Origin: Rebecca billardiae RCC1528
Taxonomy: Eukaryota; Haptophyta
Direction of reading: 5' to 3'
Assembly (NCBI GenBank): GCA_965240325.2
Contig: OZ251233.1
Span: 558,001 to 622,000, forward strand
Length of the DNA: 64,000 bases
Both the position numbers and the translations under genes were made by a program. Positions 20,533 to 31,390 of the stretch are shown piece by piece; position 1 is the first letter of the stretch; the number at the start of each line of letters is the position of its first letter. The notes under the pieces are model-generated. The model did not search any database and was not told the origin of the DNA. It saw only the letters and a program-made list of their open reading frames with translations.

Positions 20533-20704
20533 TAACCGATGATGCAGTTATAAAACGTACAAAAAATCGAAAACTCACCCTCCAACAGCCCTCAAAATCG
20601 TCACCCCCATCCCCTTTTCTTTGATCAAAAGATCTTTTTGACAACGTAGTGAGGGCCCCCGGCGGGGCTCCACGCTACGCGCTCCGCCCTGCTTCGCGGG
20701 CCAT
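20533..20704 (-). repeat. Right terminal inverted repeat of the 8.2-kb block
   Basis: Read on the minus strand it starts ATGGCCCGCGAAGCAGGG and follows the left repeat through AAAAAGATCTTTTGATCAAAG. The outer flank ATAACTACTAG shows no match to the left flank. Confidence 0.6.
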
Positions 20705-21002
20705 AACTACTAGACTAACTAGCAGTGGCTGATCAAGCTAGCTGTAGTAGCAGACGACTCTATCTACAGGCTCCGGCGGAGTCGGTAGGACCGCGGGCAC
20801 TAGCCGGTACGCCCAGTGCGGGCGGTAATTCCGGTGCGACTGCGCGATATGGATTCGCGCGATCTGATGGTATAGTGTGGGCTCTGTCAGGCAGTGCTAG
20901 CTGTAGCACGAGCGATGTTCGTTTACACTGTTACCAGCGCGGTCGCGTGCACCGGACTGGCCGAGCAGTGTTCGGAACCCGACGGAACCAGACGACTGGC
21001 GT

Positions 21003-21923
21003 CTATTCAGTTGTGGCCGTACAGCTCGATGCTGCGCCCACCTTGAGCTTGAAGTCGCCATCATAGATCTTCACCTTCACGTAATAGTCCTTCCCAGGCT
21101 GAACAAACCAGTCGTGCGTGCAAGCGCTCCGTACTGAGACCATCCAGTCGAAGTCGGGATCGTCCTTGCACTCGGGGACGCCCCAGATGTACCCAGAGTC
21201 TGAGGCCCGCTCGCAGAAGTCGACGATGACTGTAGTCGGAGCAGTCACGCGGAACGAGTAGAAGGAGTAGTGTCCATCGGGTGCTGTGCCGCGGGTGGCA
21301 ACCGGGTCCAGGCCACAGCCAGTCACACCGAGGTAGGTTGCCTGCAAGCCATCCATGGTGCACCTGGGGCCCGGCGAGGGTGGCGCCGCAACCGGGGCGG
21401 GCGAGGGCGCGGGGCTTGGCGGCGGCGGATTCACGCATGCGGGGGTCAGCGAAAGCTTGAAGTCGCCCGAGCGACTATTGTAGTAGTCCTTGACCTTGAT
21501 GTAGTAGTCCTGCCCAGGTGACACCGCCCACTCCCGCGAGCAGTCGAGCGATGACCAAAAGGAGGATGGGCTGTCCGAACACTCGTTCGTCCCCACCATG
21601 AAAGGCTTGAAGCCGCGGGCGTCGCAAACGTCGAGGGTGACCTTGGTGGGCGTATCCACGCGGAAAGTGTACAACACGGCGCGACTCCCGTTCTTGATCT
21701 CTCCGCTCGCCATGAGCAGCGCGTCCTTGCCACAGCCAGTCGTGCCGAGGTCGACAGCGGTGTAGCTCGCTTCGTTCCATGCGTCATAGACGACGCATGG
21801 CGCGGATGAGGCTGGGCTCTCTGCCTCGGAATGAGCGGGCACGTCTGCCGCGAGGAAGAGAAGCGCGCCTCCAGTAGCGAACAGCAGGACACCCGAGACG
21901 CCGAGCACCCGCGAGAGCATCAT
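21003..21923 (-). CDS. Secreted or membrane-anchored protein with two PPC-like beta domains
   Basis: This single-exon ORF encodes 306 residues and starts MMLSRVLGVSG; the second Met is an equally possible start. A hydrophobic segment at residues 4-27 is a signal peptide or type-II anchor. Two homologous ~100-residue modules follow (about 40-160 and 188-300), separated by a Pro/Ala/Ser linker (PPPPSPAPSPAPVAAPPSPG). Each module has the order LG-TGCG, Y-FRV-PT-V-VD-C, a Cys-rich middle, PG-DYY-KVK, and GDFKL, resembling the bacterial pre-peptidase C-terminal (PPC) jelly-roll used for extracellular binding. The conserved Cys pairs suggest disulfides and an extracellular location. The PPC assignment is by pattern only. 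It is intact and the only clear non-mobile gene in the spacer between the inverted arms. Confidence 0.75.
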   Translation of the reverse strand: MMLSRVLGVSGVLLFATGGALLFLAADVPAHSEAESPASSAPCVVYDAWNEASYTAVDLGTTGCGKDALLMASGEIKNGSRAVLYTFRVDTPTKVTLDVCDARGFKPFMVGTNECSDSPSSFWSSLDCSREWAVSPGQDYYIKVKDYYNSRSGDFKLSLTPACVNPPPPSPAPSPAPVAAPPSPGPRCTMDGLQATYLGVTGCGLDPVATRGTAPDGHYSFYSFRVTAPTTVIVDFCERASDSGYIWGVPECKDDPDFDWMVSVRSACTHDWFVQPGKDYYVKVKIYDGDFKLKVGAASSCTATTE

Positions 21924-22273
21924 CAGCAGCAGCGATCGCCTCTCGACGCTCGCTAGTCGCTTGCGAGGCTGGTGCGACTTTCCAAGATCATACTGGCGCC
22001 GGACTGCCGCCGGTTTCCGCCCGGTTTATTGATGATGTATCATAGGATACTGGGATCTACCCGCGTGCGCTATTCATTCGTAGTCATACATGGCTATAGC
22101 TTATAATCATCCATATATATGTATATTGGATGAACCGAGAGCTCATATTTGTACCAGTACCAACGCGGTAACGACATTGGAGTACAGCAGTTTACCGCTA
22201 TGTTTTGACGTGCAGTACTACTATGATAGCAGTACGGTATAGTGACTATTCGAAACGAACGCACGGGCCGCCT
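21924..22273. promoter_or_regulatory. Putative 5' region of the small secreted-protein gene
   Basis: This 350-base AT-rich interval upstream of the minus-strand gene carries CCATATATATGTATATTGG near 22110-22130, a possible TATA-type element, though it lies far from the start codon. Its right end is the 3' boundary of the inverted duplication. Confidence 0.25.
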
Positions 22274-25200
22274 TCCCCGCGGTCGTCGTCCTCCGTCCAC
22301 AGACGTGACTTAGCCGCGGAAGAGGAAGCGCACCGCCTCGAGTGCGCGCGCGGTGGTCGCCCTGAGCGCGGGCATGAGCGCGCGCGGCGCCACGGCGAGC
22401 TGCTGGCTGATCGTCGCGGCGAGCGCGTGGCTGCCGCTCGCGCCGCGCCGGCTGAGCTCGGGCATCAGCTGCGCGCACGCGCCGAGCAGCCCCTCCTGCA
22501 GCAGCAGCGAGCTGAGCAGCGAGAAGCCCCACGAGGAGACCATGCCGCGCGTCGCAGCCTCGCCCAGCACGCGGCCGTACACGATGCTCAGCGCGCACAG
22601 CCCGGCGAAGATGCCCAGCATGGCCGCCCACGCGAGGAGCGGGCGGAGGCGCCGTGCGCGCGGCGGCTGCCGCGCCGCGCGCGCGTGCGCGGCCTTGGCG
22701 CGCGCGTACCACGCGCACAGCTCGAACGCGCCCACCTCCATCTCGTCGGCGGCGCGCACGCTCCGCCCGGCGATCGCGCGCAGCAGCCGGCGCAGCTCGG
22801 GCGCGGTCATCGGGTCGCCCAGCTCGGCGACGAGCATGCGCAGCGCGCCGAGGCCGAGGCGGCGCCGCTCGGTCGAGTCGAAGAGGCGGACGAGCGTGTG
22901 CAGCGCCTGCGTCTCGGCAGTCGTCATCTCGACCGAGCTGCGCCGCCGGTTGGCGATGGCGGAGGCGACGGAGCGAGAGGGCAGGCGCAGCGGCGCCCGG
23001 CGCGCGCCGTCGCCCTGCGCGCTGGGCAGCGCGATCGGCCACGACTCGCCGTCGGCGCGGGGCGCGCCGGCCGGCGGGGCGGCCGAGCAAGCCGCCACGG
23101 CGCGCAGCACGGCTTGCGCGGCCCAGCCGGCCGGCGGCTCGGCCGCACCCGGCCGCTGCTCGCGCGCGGACGGCGGCGCCGGGGCGCCAGCTGCGGGCGG
23201 CGCCGCCTCTGCCGGCACGGCCGCCGCAGCGGGCGCCGCCGTGCCGCCTCCGCGCGCGCCGACGTCGGCGGCGGCCGGCGGCGACTCGGCCGCGGGCGAG
23301 GCGTCGGCGGATGGCGCCGACCTCGCCGACGCCGCGCCCGATCTCGCGCCCGATCTCGATCTCGGCTCCGATCTCGCGCTGCACGCGCCGGGGGTGTCGA
23401 GCCGCCACTCGTCCGCCGTCATCCGGCTGCCGAATAGGATGGGCGCGGCGATGGCGCGCGGCGTGCGCTTCGGCGGCGAGTCCGCCGCGGCCGGCGGCGC
23501 GGCGCTCGCCGCCAGCGCCTCGGCGCGCCGCTGCGTGAATGCCGCCAGCTCGTACGCGCTCGGCGGCGTCCGAGGCTCTGGGGGCAGGGCGGCGGAGGCG
23601 GACGCGGTGCCGCCAGCCCACGGCAGGAGCATCGGCTGCGCCGTCGGCGCGGCGGCGGGCGCGGCGGCGGGCGCGGCGCGAAGCGTCGGGGTGGCGCCCG
23701 CCATGCCCTGCGCGGCGGCCGCCGGCGCGTCCGCAGCCGCCGAAGCCGCCGCGGGCGCCGCGCTCACGGCCGCAGCGGGCGCGGTCAAAGCTGCCGTGGC
23801 GCGCGCCGCGGCGACCTCGGCCTCAGCCGTGGCGGCCGCGGGCGCGGGCGCCGCCGGCTGCGCGCTCGATGCCGCCGCCGCCTCGGCGGCGTCCACCGCG
23901 CCGCCGCAGCTCAGCCGCGGCGCAGTCGAGGGCCGCATTTGCTGCCTCGCCGCCGCCGCCACCGCTCGCTCGGCCTCGGCCGCTGCGATGTCCTCCGCAT
24001 CCGCCGCGGCCGGGTCGGTCCGCTGCGGCGGGGCGGCAGCCGGGCCGCTGGCCGAACCGCCCGCGTCTGACCACGCGGTGCGCGCCGCGGCGGCACCGCT
24101 GGCGCCCTTGCCTCCAGCCGGTGCGCAGCAGCTGACGCTGTTGAGCGCGATGCCGCTTGACGGCGGCAGCGGGCGTCTCGTCGAGCCCGCGCGCTCGAGG
24201 CCCGGCCGAGCGCCCGGCGTCGGCGCGGCCGCGCCCGGCGGCGGCACCACCGCCGACGCCGCCGCGCCCGCCGCTGGCGGCGGCGGGCGCATGCGGCTCG
24301 ATCGCCGCGCGGGCGCAGGCGCGGGCGCCGACGCTGACGCCGGTGCCCCCGCGCCGCCGGCCGGCGCGCGCGGCGGCGGCGGCGGGAGCCGCACGGAGCG
24401 GCGCGGCGGCGGCGGCGGCGAGGGCGGCGGGCTCGCGGGCGGCTGAGTTGACAGCGGCGGCACCGCGCTGAGCGAGGCGGGCGTGGGCGTGCTGCTGTCC
24501 TCGCTCAGCCTGTACCCGCGGCTCGCGCAACCCGGCGGCGAGGCCGTCGGTGTGCTCGGTGCGCTGTTGTCACTCGAGTGCAGCTGCGCGGCGGCGCGTG
24601 GGGCAAACTTGGCGCGCGCCGAGGGCGGCAGCGCGGTCGCGCTGCGCGGGCGCGCGCCGCCGCGCCCAGAGAGCAGCGGTCGCGCGCCCGCGCCTGTGCA
24701 CGCAGCGGCAGCACTGCCGGTCTCCTCCTCCTCCTCCTCGGCGTCGGAGCGCGCGCGCTCAACCGCCGCCGCAGCAATCCGCTCCGACAGCGCGCCGCCG
24801 CCGCCGCCGGCCCCCGGCTGCAGGGGCGCGACGATGCCGCCGCCGCTGAGTGTCACGCCAGCCGAGCCCGGGCGGCGCGTGCCGCCGCCGCGCGCGCAGC
24901 CGAGCGCAGAGGAGGGCCGCGCGTCCGCGGCCATCGCGCGCGTCGGTGCCACTCGGTCGGCGGCGCGCGCGCCGTCGACCGTCGGCGGCGCCGGCCGCGC
25001 GTGCGCCGACGCGGGCCGGCGCTGCTGCGGCTGCTGCGGCTGCTGCGGCTGCTGCGGCTGCGGCTGCTGCGCCGAGGCCGCCGGCGCGGCGCGGCCGGGC
25101 GCCGCGCGCACCGGTGTGACGCGGTCGGCGCTGCCCGCGCCGTCGGTAGGCGTCGGCAGAGCTCCCTGCGCGGGCGCGGGCGCGCTCAGCCCGCCGCACA

Positions 25201-28200
25201 GTGCGAGCGGGGGCACGCTCGCGCGCTGTGTCGCGCTGAGCTGCGCGGCGAAGCGTGCCGCGCGGTCGCGGCCGCTGTCGTCGTCGTCGTCGTCGCCTCC
25301 GCCGCCGCCGCGCTCGTCGTCGTCGTCGTCGTCGTCGGTGGCGGCGAGCTTGGCGTCGGCGCGCACGGCGGGTGCGTGCGCGCGCGCGCGCGGCTGGTGC
25401 ATGGACGACTCGACGATTGCGGAGAGCCGCGCGGTGCGCGAGCCCGCCACCGCGCGCCGCTGCCCCTCGAGGGTGGCGCTCAGCGCGCGGAACAGGCGCG
25501 CGGCCGGGCTGTCGTCGACGCCGCCCGCGCGCCCAAACGCCCACAGCGCGCGGCACGCGGCGAGGGCGGGCAGCGCGACCGCCGCGGCGACGCACGCGTA
25601 GAGCACCATCGTGAGCGCGCGCGTCTCGCCGCCGCCGCCGCCGCCGCCGCCCGCTTCGTCATACAGCATACACTCGAGCAGCAGCTGCACCGCCGCGAGG
25701 TTGCACAGCGTCTGCGCAAGCTCGGCCTTGCGCACGCCGCGCGCCGCCGGGCCGAAGAGCAGCACGAGGAGCGAGTGCTCGTCGGCCAGCCGGTACGCCA
25801 GCAGCAGCACGCGCGCGCGCACCGAGCCCGGCGCGGGCGGCAGCTGCGGCTTCTGCGCCGCGGCTGACCACACAGAGTCGCGCGGCGCGGCGGCGGCGGC
25901 GGCGGCGCGGTTGGCGCCGGCGGTGGCGACGAGCTGTGTGGCGCGCTTGGGCATCGATGGCAGCAGCGTCGAGCGGCGGCGTGGCGCGGCGGCGGGCTCG
26001 GCGGGCGCGATGGGCGTGACGGGCGCGCGGCGCGGCGGCGGCGAGGGCAGCGAGGGCGGCGTGCGCGCCGCGGCGGCGGGCGGCAGCGCGAGCGGCGTGG
26101 GCGGCTGAGCGCCGCCGCTGCCGCCGCTGCTCCGGCTCGGCGGACACGACGCCTGCTGCGCCTCCGCCGTCTCGCGCTCGCGGCGGCGCGTGCGCACGCG
26201 CTCGACGGTGGACGGCGCGTCGCGCAGCTCCGCCGCGACGAGCGGCGGCGAGCTGGACGCCTCGCTGCCGTCCTCGCTCGTGGGCTGCCGGGCGCTCAGC
26301 CCGAGCCGCTGGGAGAAGGAAGAAGTGCTGCCGCGGCCGCACCCGCCGCACGGGCCGCACCCGCAGGCCTGCGCCACGCAGCTGCCCAGCCTGGCTCTGG
26401 GCGGTGCGGCGGCGGCGGAGCCGGCCGGCTCGGTGCAGCCAGCCCCGCCACTCCCGCCACTCGCGCCCCCGCCGCCGGGCGCCACGCTGGCCATGCCGCT
26501 CGTCTTGAGCTCCGAGGCGTGCCACCGGCCGTACGACGACGCGCCCCGCCGGTCTGCGAGGAGCGCGGCGCCGAGGGCGAGGGCGTTGGCGCCCGCGAGG
26601 AGGTACACGAGCCGGTAGATCGTGGGGTTCTCGCGCTGCCCCTGCGCGGGCTCGGAGAGCACCTGGATCGCGTCCGCGCCGGAGAAGGTGTTGATGCGCA
26701 CCGCCTCCGCGTCCGCGCGCGCCTGTGCGGCGCTCATCGGCAGCCCGAGCCCTGCGAATGTGGTCAGGTGGTCGCACGCGCAGTAGAGGAGGGATGGGTC
26801 TCGGCCGGCGGGGGCGCCGACGGCCGCGCAGCCCTCGGAGGACCACTCGGCCGCGCCCTCGTCCCAGAAGCGGCACGCCCTCACGAGCGCGCCGCCGCCG
26901 CCATCGCCGTCGCCCGCGCCGCCGCCCGCGGCCGCCGACGTCGCGGCCGCACCCGTCGTCGTCTGCGCCAGCAGCGGCGGCAGCGCCAGCAGGACCGGCT
27001 CGGGCAGGGCGCGCACGGCGAGGGCGGAGGGCGCGCCCGCGGCGTACAGCGTCGCCGACATGATCGCCGTGACAAACGGCGTGCCGCCCGCACCCTCGGC
27101 CCAGCCCACACCGAGCTCGGCGGACGCGGCGGACGCGCCGCCGCCGCCGCCGCTCGCATTGGCTCCGCCGCGCAGCGCCCACGCCTGCTCGAGTGTGCGC
27201 ACCGAGATGGCGCTCAGAACGACGTCGACCGCGCCGTCCGAGCCGAGCGCGCCCGCGTGCTGCTGGGCCAGCAGCGTCGACGCGGGCACGCGCACGCCGC
27301 CGGACGTCCCCAGCTCGACCCAGCCCGCCGTCGACGCCGCGGCGCCGCCCGGCGACGCGGCATCGGCGCTCGGCGCGAGCGTGCCCGCGGCCACGCGCGC
27401 CGCCGCCACGCCGACGGCGATGCCGCTGAGGCGGATGGGCGGCTCGCCGGCGACGGCGCCGGCGAGCAGCGCGCGCGTGAGCGACGACGCGAGCCGCAGC
27501 GCCGAGAGCCCAAGCGCCGCCGCCTCCGCACGCGCCGCGGCCCCGTCACCGCCGCCCGCCGCGACCGCCGCCGCCGCCGTCGTTGCGTTGGCGAGCAGCG
27601 CTCGGTCGGCGACGGCGATCAGGGCGGCGGCGGTGGCGTCGTCGACGCCGTCGCCGCTCTCGAGCGCGGCGTCGGCGAGGCCGGCGGCCTGCGCGAGCGC
27701 GCTCGCCTGCGCCGACGCGTCGTCGTCCAGCAGACGCCCACCCGCCGCGCGCGTCACCGCCTCGAGCGCGGCGGCGTGCTGCGCGCGCGCCGCGCGCCCG
27801 GCGCCGCCGAGCGCGCCCGCCTCGGCCGCGATCGCGAGGAGTGAGGCAGCGGGCGGCGTGGCGGCGGCGTCGAGCGTGGCGACGGTGGCGACGAGCCCGA
27901 GCGCGCGCGACCCGTCCGCCCGCTCCACCGCCCCCCACGCGCGCTCGATCAGCGCGCCGAGCGCCACGCCGTCCAGCGCCTCGCGCGGCGGCGGCACCAC
28001 CTCCACAGCGGCGGCCGCGCGCGCCTCGGCGCCGCGCGCGTCGGCCACGCTGACGAGCAGCCGCAGCGAGCCCGCGGGGAGGACGACGTCGCGGAGCACG
28101 GGCACGCCCGCGGCGGCGGCGCCGAGCGGCGTGCCCTCGCCGCCGCCCGCGCCCTCCGCGCCCGCGGCCGCGTGCGCAAAGGCGTACGACAGCGGCAGCG

Positions 28201-31200
28201 CTTCGGCCTCCTCCGCCGCCCAGCCGCGCGCGCTCAGCGTGAGCGGCGCGCCGAGCGGCACGCGGCCGCCCGCCGCCGAGGCGCCGTCGGCGGTGTGCAC
28301 GCCGAGGGAGCCGCCGAACGGCGGGCGGTTGACGCGCACGCGCACCGACGCGAGCCCCGCGCCGCGCGCCGCGTCGCCCACGTCCGTCACGCGCAGCTCG
28401 AACACGTACTCGGCGCCGGGCGCGAGCGCGCCGCTTCTGAACGCGAGCGCGGGCGCGGCGTCTCCGGTGGTCGTGGTGGCCGCCGTGTCGCTCAGGTTGA
28501 GCGGCGCGGGCGAGAGCGCGCCGCGCGCGCCGACGAGGGAGGCGCGCCACGCGTACGCGTACGCGCGCGTGTCCGCGCCGCGCGCCTGCAGCGCCAGCCG
28601 CTCCGACGGCCGCCGCCACGTCGGGTTGACCGCCGCGCCGCGAGGCAGCGGCGCCAACTCGACCGAAGGCGGCGCGCCGCCGCCGCCGCCGCCGCCGGCC
28701 GCGGGCGGCGGCAGGATCTCGAGCGCCATCGTCGCCTCGTCGGCGGGCGCGGGGTACGCGGCGCCGCGCGGCGCGACGCGCACGCGCACCGCGTAGCTCG
28801 CGCCCGCGCCCAGCGCGCCCGCCGGAATCGTCAGCACGCCGGCGGCGGACGCGCTCGCGGACGGCGGCAGCGGCAGCGCGCCGCCGCCGCCGTCCGCGCC
28901 GAGCGCGAGGCTCCAGCCAAAGTCGAGCGCGGGCGCGGCGCCGGCGGGCTCGTTCGGGTCGGTGCTCGCCGAGGCGTCGACCACCACCGCCTCCGCCGCG
29001 CCGAACCGCCGCGCCGACGCGCCGAGCACGGCGCGCGGCGGCACGCGCCGCACGCGCACGGTCGCGCGAGCGCTCGTCGCCGCCGCGGGCTCGGCGGCCA
29101 TGCTGGCGACCACCTCGATCTCGTACTCGTGCGCGGCGCGGAGCGCGTGCGCGGGCAGGCGGAGCTGCGCGCCCGACGCGTGGGGCGCGAGCTCGGGCAG
29201 TGGCGCGGCCGGCGCCGCGCGCGCCGCCGCGTCGAGCGCCGTCGCGCGCAGCACGCGCCAGCGCACGCTCACGCGGACGCCTCGGTCCGCGCCCCAGCAC
29301 GGCGCGAGCGCGCCCACGCGCGCGCCCAGCTCGAGCGCCGAGTCCGGGCGGACGGGCTCGGTGGGCACGGACTCGAGGCGGAGCCCGGGGCCCGGCGCGC
29401 GCGCGCGGCGCACCTCCGCCCACGCCAGCTCCGACTGCACGCCGAGGAACGACGTCAGCCGCAGCGCCACCACGAAGCCTCGGACGGACGTCGCGGCCGG
29501 CAGCCCGTCCACGCGCGCGGCCGAGGCGGTGGGCGGCAGCGCGCGCAGCGAAGCGTCGAGCTGCGCCGCGCCCGCGCCGGAGGCGGTGACGTCGAGCCCC
29601 CACGCGTACGTGGCGGGGCCCACGCCGCCCGTGCTCGACGCGCCGCCGTCGAGCGCCAGGCTCTCGTTCGCGCACGCCGAGATCGTGTCGGGCGCGCGCA
29701 GCACCGCCACGGGCGTCGGGCACGGCGCGGCGCCGCACGGCGCGTCCGCGTCGACGACGACGGCGGCGGCCTCGTTGGCGAGCTCGGCGGGGCAGCCGCC
29801 GGACGCGGCGCACGCGGCGGGGCGCACCGCGCCCGCGCGCACGCCCACGCGCATCCCGGGCGCCGCGCGCGTGCTCGCGCTCAGCCGCACGACGAGGGTC
29901 GAGTCGTCGCGCCAGTGGCACTGCGGCTGCAAGCCAACGGCGGCGGGATCGGCGGCGGCGGGCGCGCCGGCGGCGGCGTCGGTGGGGGCGTCGGTGAGCG
30001 CCTCGAGCGTCTCGTCGTCGAGCACGGCGGCGCACGGCCCGAGCGCGCCGCCCATCCCCGCGCGGTCGGTCGGCTGCGCGTCGAAGCGCAGCAGCAGCGC
30101 CGCGCCGCTGGCCGCGTCGAAGTGCGCGCTCTCGAGGTCGGGCGCGTGCGCCGCCTCGTCAAACTCAAAGTACACGGCGCCCGGCCCGTCCGGCTGGGGC
30201 GGGCTCCACTGCTGCCCGTTGAGCGAGACGAAGAGCTGCGCGCGCCGCGCGCCGCCCGAGCCGTCGGCGCTCGCCACGGCGTGCGCCGCGCGCTGCAGCA
30301 CCACGCCCGCGCCCGGCGCAGCCGCGAGCGGCGGCTCGGCGCGCGCTCCGCCAAACGCGAGCCGCACGCGCGCGCCGCCGAGCAGAGGCCCGGCGCCGTC
30401 GACGACGACGAGCGTGGTGACGCGCGCCGCGCCGCTCGAGGGCGTGACCGAGCGCACGCGCAGCGCCGAGTCGTCGTAGTACGCGAAGCGCGCGGCCGAG
30501 TCCGTGCGCGCCGAGATCGCATCTCCCGATGCCGAGATTGCATCTCCCCACCGGCCGAGCTCGAGCGCGTAAGCGGCCGCGCCGCCGGCCGTGGGCGGCG
30601 TCACGCAGCGCGCGCGGCTCGTGCCGTTGAGCGGGCGGAGCAGCGTGGCGTTCGAGACGCACGCGTCGCCGTGCGCGCTGCCCGGCAGCACGCAGCACAG
30701 CCCGCCGCCGCCCGCCGCCGCGCCGCCGCCGCCGAAGCCGCCGCCGCCCGCCGCCAGCTCAAAGCCGCGGCCGCTGAGCGTCACCACCGTGCCGCCGCGC
30801 GTGGGGCCGGCGTCGGGCTCGAGGGCGGAGACGGCGACGTCCTGCGCAAAGTCGAAGAGGCGCAGCGCGGGCGGGCCGAAGAGCGACGGCACCGCGCGCC
30901 CGCCGCCGTCCAGCCACAGCGCAAGCCGGAACTGCCCAGCGCCCACGCCGCCCGCGCGCGCCGCGCGCGCGAGCGCGCGCGGCAGCGCGCAGCTCGCCGC
31001 CTCGTCCGACTGCACGGTGGCGTTGAGGGTGGCGAGCGGCGGCGCGCTGCCGCTCGCGATCTGCGCGTCGGTCGGCGTGCCCGCGTGCAGCGTGCAGAAC
31101 GCGCCGCCCTCCGCGCCGCCCTCCGACGCGAAGAAGCCGCGCCCGCTCAGCGTGAGTGCGCTGCTGGCAGCGTCGCGCCGCGCCGCGCCGCCCGCTGCCA

Positions 31201-31390
31201 GCCGGCGGCCGGCGGCGGCAGAGTCGTCGTCCGAGCCGTCGTCGAGGGGCACGGAGGAGGGCGAGACGGCGAGGACGAGCGCGCGCACGAGCGGCGGCGG
31301 CGGCGGTGGCGGCGCTGAAGGCGGCTCGGACGGCGGCGCGCTCGGCGGGCTCGGCGGCGGGAAGGGCGCGGCGCGCGGCGGCGGCGGCGG
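22274..31390. repeat. Right arm of the large inverted duplication (unique part)
   Basis: It matches the reverse complement of about 3385-12468. All length differences I noticed are multiples of three inside the coding region (for example one extra Gly codon in a Gly run), so both genes stay in frame. The arm continues into the Ser-Pro3 tract, where the end cannot be placed. Confidence 0.88.

Larger units (their letters stand above)
12519..20704. mobile_element. 8.2-kb block bounded by ~170-bp terminal inverted repeats (DNA-transposon-like, composite)
   Basis: The two ends match in inverted orientation for about 170 bases. Both start ATGGCCCGCG, continue GCAGGGCGGAGCGCG and AGCGTGGAGCCC, and then an AT-rich part with AAAAAGATCTT and TGATCAA. 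No convincing target-site duplication flanks them. The interior holds a decayed coiled-coil gene, a nested 1.05-kb TIR element, a Tc1/mariner-like element and diverged tandem repeats. No recognisable transposase was found, so this may be a non-autonomous or dead element that collected insertions, or two facing copies of a short repeat. Confidence 0.5.
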
